Below, one piece after another: positions 19,766 to 28,732 of a stretch of 52,535 bases of DNA (position 1 is its first letter; each line of letters starts with the position of its first letter). Below the pieces are notes generated by a model. It did not search any database. It worked only from the letters and a program-made list of their open reading frames with translations, and had not been told where the DNA came from. Both the position numbers and the translations under genes were made by a program. Location of the stretch: the IMG/VR virus record IMGVR_UViG_3300047667_000935, positions 1 to 52,535 of that record; one strand, written 5' to 3'. The DNA is from a virus.

Positions 19766-20607
19766 TGTCAAAAGGCGCCCTCCTAATAGCACGTAACAAC
19801 AGCGAAATTGACTATATTAAACAAGCTGTCTTTTGTGCAAACAGAATTAAAAAATATCAAGGAATCCCTGTAAGCATTATTACAGATTCAGTTGCCTACC
19901 TTGAGAAAATATATCCTGATCATCCTTTTGACAAAGTAATCAATGCAGATGTATCCAGTACTGATACATATAGAAAGTATCATGACGGTTCGTGGACTAG
20001 GAAAAGTTTACAGTTTAAAAACACTGACCGAAGCACTGCATACAACCTCACTCCGTACGACGAAACAATATTATTAGATACTGACTTTATTGTTGCAAAC
20101 GATGTACTAAATAGATGTTTTGATCAAGAACATAATTTGTTGATGTACAGCAACAATGCATTTGAGTTTTCTGGTTGGAGAGACTTGTCTGAGTTTAAAT
20201 TTATAAGTGATACTGGCCCGCATTTCTATTGGGCAACTTGTGTGTTCTTTAGAAAGACTAATCCAAACAAAATATTTTTTAATTTAGTTAGTCATATAAA
20301 CAAAAACTGGCACCATTACCGACATATGTACCAAATTACATCAGGTGTGTTTCGTAATGATTTTGCATTTAGCATCGCTGCTCACATAATGAACGGTCAC
20401 AGAGATGGAAATTTTGTTAAACCAATGCCGGGTACAAAATACTTTATCACAGACCGTGATTATGTTGAAGAAATTACAGATGATAAATTTATATTTTTAA
20501 TTGAAAAACAAGGAACTGCTGATTGTTTTGCAATTAAGTCAACTGGCAGTAACATTCATATTATGAACAAGTTTAGCCTTAATAGGATTATTGACAATGC
20601 CGATTAA
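19765..20607 (+). CDS. GT-A-type glycosyltransferase (GT8-like), 280 aa
   Basis: The N-terminus 'GALLIARNNSEIDYIKQA' followed by 'IPVSIITD' matches the nucleotide-binding half of GT-A transferases. 'ETILLDTDFIV' gives the metal-binding DxD as D105-T-D107. Downstream, 'FYWATCVFFRKT' and 'NDFAFSIAAHIMNG' resemble the acceptor side of GT8/GT2-like enzymes. It likely transfers a sugar from a nucleotide donor in the cytoplasm. The adjacent gene is a paralog with the same motif order. ATG 19765 overlaps the upstream stop. Donor and acceptor cannot be read from sequence. Confidence 0.72.
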   Translation: MSKGALLIARNNSEIDYIKQAVFCANRIKKYQGIPVSIITDSVAYLEKIYPDHPFDKVINADVSSTDTYRKYHDGSWTRKSLQFKNTDRSTAYNLTPYDETILLDTDFIVANDVLNRCFDQEHNLLMYSNNAFEFSGWRDLSEFKFISDTGPHFYWATCVFFRKTNPNKIFFNLVSHINKNWHHYRHMYQITSGVFRNDFAFSIAAHIMNGHRDGNFVKPMPGTKYFITDRDYVEEITDDKFIFLIEKQGTADCFAIKSTGSNIHIMNKFSLNRIIDNAD

Positions 20608-21424
20608 TTTTACATTACTAGCACAAAACAGCTCAGATGATTATATTAAACAAGCATACTTGTGTGCTCTTAGTATACGAGCAACTAACCCGGGTTCTAA
20701 AATAGCACTAATAACAAACGACGAATGCAAATATGATATCTTTGATGACGTAATTAAAATTCCGTGGGGCGACGCAGCAGAAAACTCGGAATGGAAAATT
20801 GAAAATCGTTGGAAAATATACCACACTACTCCTTATAATAAAACAATTGTATTGGATACCGATATGCTGGTGCTAGATAATATTGAGCATTGGTGGAATG
20901 CTATGCAAGACAAGAAAGTGTTTTACACAACCAATGTATTAACATACCGGGGCAAGCCACTTACTAGCACACATTATAGGAAGTCATTTATACAGAACAA
21001 TCTTCCAAGTTTGTACAGCGGATTTCATTATTTTGAGAAAGGCGATGATGCGCATTTATTTTATCAATGGCTCGAACTTGTTATGAAAAACTGGGAAGCT
21101 TTTTATGAACAGCATGCAACTGGGAAAACCATCCAGGCATTTCCAAGTGTGGACGTAAGTGCAGCTATTGTTACTAAAATACTAGGATGGGAAAAAATTG
21201 TTACTGATGAAAAAAGTTACCCAAATTTTGTTCACATGAAAGCTCATGCACAGGATTGGAAATTGCCAAATAATTCGTGGATTGATAATGTTAATATATC
21301 CTTTAACAAGTCTCTTAATTTGAAAATTGGAAATTATAGCCAGCAGGGCATCTTTCATTATACTGAAAAAAACTTTGCAACTAACACAATAATAAAAATT
21401 TATGAAGAATACTTAGGAATTTAA
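20597..21424 (+). CDS. GT-A-type glycosyltransferase, paralog, 276 aa
   Basis: I place the start at ATG 20597 ('MPINFTLLAQNSSD'), not at TTG 20591, because AGGA at 20584-20587 is well spaced and the alignment with the upstream paralog begins there. The core is 'YIKQAYLCALSIRATNPGSK', 'IALITND' and 'KTIVLDTDMLVLDN', with DxD at D87-T-D89. The family is similar to the previous protein, and both have 'DDYIKQA'/'IDYIKQA' at the same place. 'YSGFHYFEKGDDAHLF' and 'FPSVDVSAAIVTK' continue the GT-A pattern. It overlaps the preceding gene by 11 nt. The two probably act successively on one glycan; this is inferred. Confidence 0.72.
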   Translation: MPINFTLLAQNSSDDYIKQAYLCALSIRATNPGSKIALITNDECKYDIFDDVIKIPWGDAAENSEWKIENRWKIYHTTPYNKTIVLDTDMLVLDNIEHWWNAMQDKKVFYTTNVLTYRGKPLTSTHYRKSFIQNNLPSLYSGFHYFEKGDDAHLFYQWLELVMKNWEAFYEQHATGKTIQAFPSVDVSAAIVTKILGWEKIVTDEKSYPNFVHMKAHAQDWKLPNNSWIDNVNISFNKSLNLKIGNYSQQGIFHYTEKNFATNTIIKIYEEYLGI

Positions 21425-22012
21425 ATGGAAGATTTAATCTACATACCCACAACTAGATTTGTATACTTTGACGATTCCGGAAGTATATTAAGTATTAGCA
21501 ACTCCAAGAGCGAAAATGGAAATTTTATTGAAGTGGACTATACTCAAGTTGAAAATTTAGTTAGCGGAAAAGAACAATTACACCAGTATTATATAACATT
21601 TGACACTACTATTAAGACTTACGTGCTAAAACATCAACTTACCGACAACATTGGTGATAGTATCAATCATCAGTTGCATTATATTAATCGTACAAGTAGT
21701 GAATTAATTCCAGACCTAACGATAACTCAACATATTTCTAAAAACGAGTGGGTAGTAACTTTAGCCAATTCTGTTAGAAAAAACTTTAGTGGAAAAAATA
21801 TTTCTGTTAATTTATCGTTGATGTTTAGCGTTACTGGATACAACGAGGTGCAATCTTTAGAAAGAGTGATCATTATTGAATTATCTAAATTAATATCAAA
21901 AGAATGTGTTAAAATTCCATTTACTAGTCAAATCGAGTCAAGTGAATCTGCATTAAGCGTATATACTATTAAGCAACTCGAATCATATCATCACAGGGTA
22001 ATTAATGACTAA
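21425..22012 (+). CDS. Hypothetical protein, 195 aa
   Basis: It starts directly after the glycosyltransferase stop (ATG at 21425) and overlaps the next gene by 8 nt. The N-terminus reads 'YIPTTRFVYFDDSGSILSIS', followed by alternating hydrophobic/polar stretches that suggest beta sandwiches ('DLTITQHISKNEWVVTLAN', 'NISVNLSLMFSVTGYNE'). There is no cysteine cluster, metal motif or membrane segment. I recognise no family. Its position between glycosyltransferase genes suggests either a virion-decoration or a binding partner, but nothing in the sequence proves it. Confidence 0.6.
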   Translation: MEDLIYIPTTRFVYFDDSGSILSISNSKSENGNFIEVDYTQVENLVSGKEQLHQYYITFDTTIKTYVLKHQLTDNIGDSINHQLHYINRTSSELIPDLTITQHISKNEWVVTLANSVRKNFSGKNISVNLSLMFSVTGYNEVQSLERVIIIELSKLISKECVKIPFTSQIESSESALSVYTIKQLESYHHRVIND

Positions 22013-22934
22013 CAAATTTAAAATATTAGACCACGACATTATCTACTTGTCATATGACGAGCCAAATGCAGAAAAAAATTATGCAGATTTGTGTAAAAAA
22101 ATTCCCTGGGCAAAAAGAGTACACGGTGTCGAAGGATCTGACGCAGCACATAAAGCTTGCGCAGCGTTAAGTGAAACTGATAGATTTGTTACAGTTGATG
22201 CTGACAATATAGTCAATACTGAATTTTTAACAAAGGAGTTTGATATAGATGCACACAAAGATTTAGATCAATGTGTGATTAGTTGGACAGCTAAAAATCA
22301 TATTAACGGTTTAACGTATGGAAACGGCGGCCTCAAATGCTGGCCCAAGGAGTATGTGCTCGGCATGCGCACACACGAAAATGCGCCAGCTGATAATCCG
22401 CATGCACAAGTCGACTTTTGTTGGGACATCGAATACATACAAATGAACGGCTGCTACAGTGAAATTTTTAACAACGAAAGTCCTCAACAAGCTTGGCGCG
22501 CCGGATTTAGAGAAGGTGTTAAAATGGCACTCGATCGTGGTGTAAAACCAACGCGAGAAGCATTTCAGAAGAATCATTGGAAAAATCTACACAGACTTTA
22601 CATATGGTTAATGGTTGGCGCAGATGTAAAGAACGGCTTGTGGGCAATCTATGGCGCAAGAGAAGGATTATATAATACCATGTGTACTGATTGGGATTAT
22701 ATACAAGTTCGCGACTTTGAATATCTAAATAATTACTGGGACAGATCTCCAAGCCAGTGCAATGAACAACAGTTGATGACTTACATACAATCAATGGGTG
22801 TAATGTTAATAGACGAGCTAGAGCTACCAATTGCAACAGATCCGTTTGATGCAGACCAGAGCAAGTTTTTTAAAACAGTATACCAAAATCCTGCTCGAAT
22901 AGCCGGACAACAATTTGTAGATAGAGAGACTTAA
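22005..22934 (+). CDS. Glycosyltransferase-like protein with DAD motif, 309 aa
   Basis: The order 'DIIYLSYDEPNAEKNYADL', 'KRVHGVEGSDAAHKA', 'RFVTVDADNIVNTEF' and 'WTAKNHINGLTYGNGGLK' fits a GT-A-like fold with D65-A-D67 as the metal-binding DxD. The same module forms the C-terminus of the 1250-aa repeat protein downstream ('ISYEEPNADKNY', 'VVDADATI', 'VYGYGGVKLLP'). The C-terminal third here has an extra segment with 'WRAGFREGVKMAL' and 'LYIWLMVGADVKNG' that also pairs with the other protein. I recall this family from marine phages without an established activity. Sugar transfer is inferred. Confidence 0.62.
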   Translation: MTNKFKILDHDIIYLSYDEPNAEKNYADLCKKIPWAKRVHGVEGSDAAHKACAALSETDRFVTVDADNIVNTEFLTKEFDIDAHKDLDQCVISWTAKNHINGLTYGNGGLKCWPKEYVLGMRTHENAPADNPHAQVDFCWDIEYIQMNGCYSEIFNNESPQQAWRAGFREGVKMALDRGVKPTREAFQKNHWKNLHRLYIWLMVGADVKNGLWAIYGAREGLYNTMCTDWDYIQVRDFEYLNNYWDRSPSQCNEQQLMTYIQSMGVMLIDELELPIATDPFDADQSKFFKTVYQNPARIAGQQFVDRET

Positions 22935-22943
22935 TATATTTCG

Positions 22944-23483
22944 ATGAGACTTGAATATGAAATTTCTCCAATCGGCCAACCGTTCCTTGACTTGGAATCA
23001 GTAAAAGAAAATATTTCAAAGTTTTTAGACAACCATGTGCAAGATGATAGTAACATTTTTAATATACTATTCACCGGACACGAAGCTACAGAATGGCCTG
23101 ACTTTTTGTTGTTATGCAAGTATCTCAAAGAGACTTATCTGTGTACGTTGGAAATTAATACAACTTCTGCTCCAGGAGTAATATGGTGGTCTGCTGCTGC
23201 AAGAGTATTGGATACAATTACTATTAGTGTATATCATGAAACTTTAAAAAAAGTAAAAACACGCAAGCTAGCTGATTATTTGTTTGATTTAGAAATCAAC
23301 ATAACCATTGATGTATTTATAGATCCCTTAGAATTTGAAAAATGTACCAATATTGTAGATTATTTAAAAGAAGGTCAGCGTAATTGGATTATTGTAGCAA
23401 AGCCGATATTAACCAACAATGAATTTATATATGACGAAAAACAACGAGCATATTTTGACAATCCGACTAAACAACCTATTTAA
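22944..23483 (+). CDS. Degenerate radical SAM-like partial barrel, no Fe-S motif
   Basis: The 179-residue protein aligns with the middle of radical SAM proteins, best with the enzyme at 43829-44938: 'ILFTGHEATEWPDFL' replaces the GGEPT strand-2 motif (G45-H46-E47-A48). 'TLEINTTSAPGVIWW' fits the 'TNG' strand and 'TITISVYHE' (S95-E99) fits the next one. The CxxxCxxC loop that binds the [4Fe-4S] cluster is absent, and only scattered cysteines remain (C58, C67 and one near the C-terminus). It is about half the usual core length. It may be a non-catalytic partner or a decaying gene. It has an intact frame and its own ATG in a 9-nt gap, which argues against a random relic. Confidence 0.6.
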   Translation: MRLEYEISPIGQPFLDLESVKENISKFLDNHVQDDSNIFNILFTGHEATEWPDFLLLCKYLKETYLCTLEINTTSAPGVIWWSAAARVLDTITISVYHETLKKVKTRKLADYLFDLEINITIDVFIDPLEFEKCTNIVDYLKEGQRNWIIVAKPILTNNEFIYDEKQRAYFDNPTKQPI

Positions 23484-23496
23484 GGAATAACCGACT

Positions 23497-26400
23497 ATGT
23501 TTGATATAATTATTATACAACCAAATTTTCTTACCGATACAAGTCACCCTGGCATTGTACAACGTTTCCCTTTTGCCAAGCATGCTCACTCGGTTACCGA
23601 GGCACAGCAACAATCGTTAACAGAGTTCTTTTGGATAGTGCCCAGCGATGTTATTGTTAACGACACGTTTGACTTTGATTATGTACCCGACAGTGGGAGC
23701 CAGGATTATATACATGTATTTAAAAACGGCAACGAGCTATACGACGGAATTGCACTTATTCCAAAAACTGCTATATTAACTGCTGATAACATACAAATAA
23801 GATTTTCTCATAATACAAAAAACGTCGACATTGTTGCGTCAACTCCTTGTCCATACGACATATTTAATATTGATACATTTGAAGAATACACATATGCATT
23901 GGAAAATAGTACAACTGAAATGTTCTGGATGAGCACTTCTTCTATTGACATTGATTTATCCGTGGTAAATAATTTTTACATACCGCATACTGATATACAT
24001 TCTCGTAATAAATCTCATGCATTCTTACATTGCATTGCAGATACTCGGAATTATAACGGAATATTCCTGTGCAGTAAAAATACACCTCTTTCTAAAAGAG
24101 AAGTAACATACAGATTTCCAGTTAATCGAATAGAACACGATATAGTTGCATCTACGCCCAAGCCTTATGATGTATTTTACATCAACACCTATGCAGAATA
24201 CACTCAAGCATTGGAAAACAGCACTACTGAAATGTTTTTTGTTGTGCCGGGTGATGTAGTAGTTGCAGATGAATTCAAGTTTGACATAAATTTTACTTTT
24301 GACAACATCTATGACAGAAACATAAATCACGTGTATCTAAACGGCACTGAATATTCAGGCATAGTATTATACAGCAAAGCATCTAAAATTACAAAAACAG
24401 AATTCATCAACAAAGATATTGCTAATAAAAAGCAAGTTTCGATAGTTGCATCTACGCCCAAGCCGTATGATGTATTTTACATCAACACCTATGAAGAATA
24501 CACTCGAGCGTTTAAAACTAGCACCACTGAAATGTTCTTTGTTGTGCCCGACGATGTGGTAGTTGCCAATGAATTCAAGTTTGACATAAATTTTACTTTT
24601 GACAACATCTATGACAGAAACATAAATCATGTATATTTAAACGACATTGAATATTCAGGCATAGTATTATACAGCAAAGCATGTAAAATTACAAAAAAAG
24701 AATTCATCAACAAAGATATTGCCAATAAAAAACAAGTTGCAATAGTTGCATCTACACCCAGGCCATATGATGTATTTTACATCAACACCTATGCAGAATA
24801 CACTCAAGCATTGGAAAACAGCACCACTGAAATGTTCTTTGTTGTGCCCGACGATGTGGTAGTTGCAGATGAATTCAAGTTTGACATACATTTTACATTC
24901 GACAACATCTACGACAGAAACATAAATCATGTGTATCTAAATGGAACTGAATATTCAGGCATAATGTTGTGTAGTAAAAATACACCTCTTTCTAAAAGAG
25001 AAGTAACATACAGATTTCCAGTTAATCGAATAGAACATGATATAGTTGCATCTACACCCAGGCCATATGATGTATTTTACATCAACACCTATGAAGAATA
25101 CGCTCAAGCGTTTAAAACTAGCACCACTGAAATGTTCTTTGTTGTGCCCGACGATGTGGTAGTTGCAGATGAATTCAAGTTTGACATACATTTTACATTC
25201 GACAACATCTACGACAGAAACATAAATCATGTATATTTAAATGGAACTGTGTACAATGGCATAATGTTGTGTAGTAAAGCATCTAAAATTACAAAAACAG
25301 AATTCATCAACAAAGATATTGCCAATAAAAAACAAGTTGCAATAGTTGCATCTACGCCCAAGCCTTATGATGTATTTTACATCAACACCTATGCAGAATA
25401 CACTCAAGCATTGGAAAACAGCACAACTGAAATGTTTTTTGTTGTGCCAGGGGATGTAGTAGTTGCAGATGAATTCAAGTTTGACATAAATTTTACTTTT
25501 GACAACATCTATGACAGAAACATAAATCATGTGTATTTAAACGACACTGAATATTCAGGCATAATGTTGTGTAGTAAAGCATCTAAAATTACAAAAAAAG
25601 AATTCGTTAACAAAGACATTAAAAATAAAAAGCAAGTTGCAGTGGTAGCATCCATTCCTAGGCCATATGATGTATTTTACATCAACACCTATGAAGAATA
25701 TACTCAAGCATTGGAAAACAGCACAACTGAAATGTTTTTTGTTGTGCCCGACGATGTGGTAGTTGCCAATGAATTCAAGTTTGACATAAATTTTACATTT
25801 GACAACATCTATGACAGAAACATAAATCACGTGTATCTAAACGGCACTGAATATTCAGGCATAATGTTGTGCAGTAAAAATACACCTCTTTCTAAAAGAG
25901 AAGTAGCATACAGATTTCCAGTTAATCGAATAGAACACGATATAGTTGCATCTACACCCAAACTGTATGATGTATTTTACATCAATACCTATGCAGAATA
26001 CACTCAAGCGTTTAAAACTAGCACCACCGAAATGTTTTTTGTTGTGCCGGGTGATGTAATAGTTGCCAATGAATTCAAGTTTGACATACATTTTACATTC
26101 GACAACATCTACGACAGAAACATAAATCATGTATATTTAAACGACACTGAATATTCAGGCATAATGCTGTGCAGTAAAGCATCTAAAATTACAAAAAAAG
26201 AATTCATCAACAAAGACATTAAAAATAAAAAGCAAGTTGCAATAGTTGCATCTACACCCAAGCCGTATGATGTATTTTACATCAACACCTATGCAGAATA
26301 CACTCAAGCATTGAAAACTAGCACTACTGAAATGTTCTTTGTTGTGCCCAACGAAGTAGTAGTTGCAGATGAATTCAAGTTTGACGTACATTTTACATTC

Positions 26401-27249
26401 GACCACGTCTATGACAGAAACATAAATCATGTGTACTTAAATGGAACTGAATATTCAGGCATAATGTTGTGTAGTAAAGCATCTAAAATTACAAAAAAAG
26501 AATTCATCAGCAAAGACATTGACAATAAAAAGCAAGTTGCAATAGTTGCATCTACACCCAAGCCGTATGATATTGTATTTATAAGTTACGAAGAACCTAA
26601 TGCTGATAAAAATTATCAAGATTTGTTAAAAATTGCCCCGCGTGCTTTTCGAGTTCATGGCATTACAGGAATTCATAATGCACACATTGCTGCGGCCAAG
26701 CTGTGTAAATCTAAAATGTTTTGGGTAGTAGATGCCGATGCAACTATAATTAATAACTTTACATTTGATTTACAAGTACATGATAGTAATTTAACTAGTG
26801 TACACGTTTGGCGCAGTCAGAACCCCATCAACGAGCTTGTGTACGGCTATGGTGGCGTCAAATTACTACCCAGGGTGCTTACAGAAAACATGGACACTAG
26901 CAAGACGGATATGACCACTGGCATTAGTGACCAATTTAAGTTGATGCCCAAAATTAGTAATATTACTTCATTTAACACAGATCCGTACAGTACCTGGAAA
27001 AGTTCATTTAGGGAATGTGTTAAGTTGTCATCAAAACTTATCGACAGACAGAAAAACGTCGAAACTCAAAAAAGATTGCACATTTGGTGTACCGTAGGAG
27101 ATAATAAGTTGTATGGCAAACATGCAATAGCTGGCGCAAACGCCGGCGCAGCATACGGAAAAGCAAACAAAGGCAACTCTGCCGCACTAAAAAAGATAAA
27201 CGACTTTGATTGGTTAAAGGAACAATATGACAACAGTGGATATAAGTAA
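23497..27249 (+). CDS. 1250-aa mosaic repeat protein with C-terminal glycosyltransferase-like domain
   Basis: Domains in order: unit 1 (residues 1-114), a divergent copy that keeps 'AKHAHSVTEAQ' and 'FFWIVPSDVIV'; unit 2 (115-218), also divergent; units 3-10 (219-1018), eight near-identical 100-residue units; and a C-terminal GT-A-like domain (about 1020-1250) with 'ISYEEPNADKNY', 'MFWVVDADATI' (D1079-A-D1081) and 'YGYGGVKLLP'. Each unit runs from 'PYDVFYINTY' through 'TTEMFFVVP', 'EFKFD' and 'NHVYLN' to 'IVAST'. The units look like shortened, DxD-less versions of the C-terminal domain ('EMFFVVPGDVVV' against 'KMFWVVDADATI'). There is no signal peptide. The next gene starts 23 nt before the stop. 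Its function is unknown; it could be a glycan-binding or scaffold protein with one catalytic head. Confidence 0.8.
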   Translation: MFDIIIIQPNFLTDTSHPGIVQRFPFAKHAHSVTEAQQQSLTEFFWIVPSDVIVNDTFDFDYVPDSGSQDYIHVFKNGNELYDGIALIPKTAILTADNIQIRFSHNTKNVDIVASTPCPYDIFNIDTFEEYTYALENSTTEMFWMSTSSIDIDLSVVNNFYIPHTDIHSRNKSHAFLHCIADTRNYNGIFLCSKNTPLSKREVTYRFPVNRIEHDIVASTPKPYDVFYINTYAEYTQALENSTTEMFFVVPGDVVVADEFKFDINFTFDNIYDRNINHVYLNGTEYSGIVLYSKASKITKTEFINKDIANKKQVSIVASTPKPYDVFYINTYEEYTRAFKTSTTEMFFVVPDDVVVANEFKFDINFTFDNIYDRNINHVYLNDIEYSGIVLYSKACKITKKEFINKDIANKKQVAIVASTPRPYDVFYINTYAEYTQALENSTTEMFFVVPDDVVVADEFKFDIHFTFDNIYDRNINHVYLNGTEYSGIMLCSKNTPLSKREVTYRFPVNRIEHDIVASTPRPYDVFYINTYEEYAQAFKTSTTEMFFVVPDDVVVADEFKFDIHFTFDNIYDRNINHVYLNGTVYNGIMLCSKASKITKTEFINKDIANKKQVAIVASTPKPYDVFYINTYAEYTQALENSTTEMFFVVPGDVVVADEFKFDINFTFDNIYDRNINHVYLNDTEYSGIMLCSKASKITKKEFVNKDIKNKKQVAVVASIPRPYDVFYINTYEEYTQALENSTTEMFFVVPDDVVVANEFKFDINFTFDNIYDRNINHVYLNGTEYSGIMLCSKNTPLSKREVAYRFPVNRIEHDIVASTPKLYDVFYINTYAEYTQAFKTSTTEMFFVVPGDVIVANEFKFDIHFTFDNIYDRNINHVYLNDTEYSGIMLCSKASKITKKEFINKDIKNKKQVAIVASTPKPYDVFYINTYAEYTQALKTSTTEMFFVVPNEVVVADEFKFDVHFTFDHVYDRNINHVYLNGTEYSGIMLCSKASKITKKEFISKDIDNKKQVAIVASTPKPYDIVFISYEEPNADKNYQDLLKIAPRAFRVHGITGIHNAHIAAAKLCKSKMFWVVDADATIINNFTFDLQVHDSNLTSVHVWRSQNPINELVYGYGGVKLLPRVLTENMDTSKTDMTTGISDQFKLMPKISNITSFNTDPYSTWKSSFRECVKLSSKLIDRQKNVETQKRLHIWCTVGDNKLYGKHAIAGANAGAAYGKANKGNSAALKKINDFDWLKEQYDNSGYK
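24151..26550 (+). repeat. Eight tandem in-frame 300-bp repeats
   Basis: Units begin at 24151, 24451, 24751, 25051, 25351, 25651, 25951 and 26251, exactly 300 bp apart with no indel. The first ~24 bases of a ninth unit lead into the C-terminal domain at 26551. A 312-bp divergent unit (23839-24150) and a 342-bp one (23497-23838) precede them. Units differ at a few mostly two-state segments: 'ALENS'/'AFKTS', 'PGD'/'PDD', 'ADEF'/'ANEF', 'INF'/'IHF', and two alternative tails. These are reshuffled between units, which indicates recombination or gene conversion between copies. Confidence 0.95.
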
Positions 27250-27472
27250 TTTAAAACTAAGACAATTGCAAACAGAAAGTGCAAGAGCGCTTGCTACTAT
27301 GCAGGCAACTAGTAATAACATACATCAATTTAATAAACTGGCACATCATAATAGTCAAAATTGGTATCGCGCAGTTATCAATTGGTATGTAGAACAATAT
27401 GGCGGACTGCCTAGCAACGTAGGTCCGGGCAAAGATATAAAAATGTTGCACGAAATGCAGCCCCGAGTTTGA
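27227..27472 (+). CDS. Small hypothetical protein, 81 aa
   Basis: This small, mostly helical protein overlaps the end of the repeat gene by 23 nt. It has 'NLKLRQLQTESARALATMQ', then 'HHNSQNWYRAVINWYVEQ' with several aromatic residues, and a C-terminal 'GPGKDIKMLHEMQPRV'. There is no cysteine, signal sequence or known motif. Overlap with the upstream frame and the conserved-looking helical pattern favour a real gene, but evidence is limited. A structural, regulatory or leader role cannot be told apart. Confidence 0.5.
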   Translation: MTTVDISNLKLRQLQTESARALATMQATSNNIHQFNKLAHHNSQNWYRAVINWYVEQYGGLPSNVGPGKDIKMLHEMQPRV

Positions 27473-27505
27473 TCCGTTTGCTGCACAGTTTACATAAGTA
27501 TTAAT

Positions 27506-28732
27506 ATGACACAAATTCCTTTATACTATAGAACAGATCTACCGGATGATAAACATGTGTTCAAATACTGTAATGGTGTTCCTCTACAGTATTTAGACCA
27601 TCGGTATTTTATACCCGGCCACACTGACCCCAGAGCATATCTTGGGTTGTTTGGTGATCAGTTTGACTTTGTTTATAGAGACAAAGTCAAAAGTGATAAC
27701 ACATACTATTTTCCATTTATAGTGTCAATATCGGGCCTTATTGATGTAATAAACGAAGTAACTATTCCCAAATCGGTGATCGATGACATTAAAAATAGCA
27801 AGTGTAAAATCTTAGTTATTAATTCGTTTGAAGGATGGTCTTGGAAGTTTTGGAAAAAGCTAGTTTCACCTATAATGTCGCTGTACAATATCGGCTTTGA
27901 TAACTTTGTGTTTGTTTGCGCCAACCTTTCCACTGACACTGAGCTTAAAACAGTATATGATAACTTCTGGGAAAATCAAACTCATCACGATAATTTACAA
28001 TCTTTGCTAGACCGAGGAAATTCTAGTATACTGTTAAAAACGCCTAGAACAAAAAAGTTTATTTGTTTAAATCGCCGCCCGGGTGTAGCTAGATTTGCAG
28101 GAGTAACACTGTTGTATCCGTATATCAATTTAGGATATTTGTCATTGAGTATCAAAGGAGGAATTCCGAATCCGACATATGTTCAAAATCAAGTACACTT
28201 ATTCCAAGAAAACTTTCCAAAGATTTATAAAAAATATTTAAAATCAAACTTAAAAGATGATCTACCTCTTACCATTGATGATAATGTAAACGCTGCCGAA
28301 GAAAATCCAGTCAATGACCAGTCTACTGATAAATTTTACAATTCGTTCCTGCATATATGTGCAGAGACCTATCATGATTATAGACCGGATCGAATGTTCT
28401 TTAGTGAAAAGATTTTTAAGCCTATGCTGTATATGCAGCCATTTGTAATTTTGGGCCCACCAAACTCATTAAGTACATTACACAGTATGGGATACAAGAC
28501 ATTTGGAAATGTAATAGATGAAAGATATGATGGTATACAAGATAACGCCAAGAGACTACATGCTGCAACAAACTCTGCAATTAAATTCTTTGATAGGCCC
28601 AATGCTGATCTACACAACGACATGAATAAAATCAACAGCGTTTTATCGCACAACCTATTAACAGTGTCTTATAGGGAACATATGTCGGGTATATCATTAA
28701 AAGATTCGTTGCAGAAATATCTACATGAATAG
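27506..28732 (+). CDS. Glycosyltransferase-like protein (GT-B/exostosin-like), 408 aa
   Basis: The N-terminal half is alpha/beta ('KILVINSFEGWSWKFW', 'NFVFVCANLSTDTE'). The C-terminal half has 'KKFICLNRRPGVARFAGVTL', 'FLHICAETYHD' and 'MFFSEKIFKPMLYMQPFVIL', with a Glu-Lys pair and 'GPPNSLSTLHSMGY'. This C-terminal pattern resembles the donor-binding domain of fucosyltransferase/exostosin-type GT-B enzymes, in which a 'SEK-(I/V)-(F/W)' motif binds the nucleotide sugar. ATG 27506 lies 33 nt after the previous gene. The 3' end overlaps the SGNH gene by 8 nt. Substrate unknown; the enzyme class is a moderate-confidence reading. Confidence 0.55.
   Translation: MTQIPLYYRTDLPDDKHVFKYCNGVPLQYLDHRYFIPGHTDPRAYLGLFGDQFDFVYRDKVKSDNTYYFPFIVSISGLIDVINEVTIPKSVIDDIKNSKCKILVINSFEGWSWKFWKKLVSPIMSLYNIGFDNFVFVCANLSTDTELKTVYDNFWENQTHHDNLQSLLDRGNSSILLKTPRTKKFICLNRRPGVARFAGVTLLYPYINLGYLSLSIKGGIPNPTYVQNQVHLFQENFPKIYKKYLKSNLKDDLPLTIDDNVNAAEENPVNDQSTDKFYNSFLHICAETYHDYRPDRMFFSEKIFKPMLYMQPFVILGPPNSLSTLHSMGYKTFGNVIDERYDGIQDNAKRLHAATNSAIKFFDRPNADLHNDMNKINSVLSHNLLTVSYREHMSGISLKDSLQKYLHE

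Noticed and set aside
24025-26430. Eight similar minus-strand ORFs of 87-101 codons across the repeat array
   Set aside because: They mirror the plus-strand 300-bp units: stop-free antisense frames recur because the units do. They have no ribosome-binding sites or independent conservation.
24151-26550. CRISPR-like or non-coding satellite array
   Set aside because: Units are 300 bp, contiguous, in frame and encode one continuous protein; there are no short repeats with unique spacers.
27227-27472. The 81-aa protein, or the 14-aa ORF at 33010, as a RiPP precursor for the radical SAM enzymes
   Set aside because: Neither has a leader/core layout, Cys/Ser/Thr-rich core or Gly-Gly cleavage site, and neither adjoins the radical SAM array; the 14-aa ORF is better read as a gene remnant.
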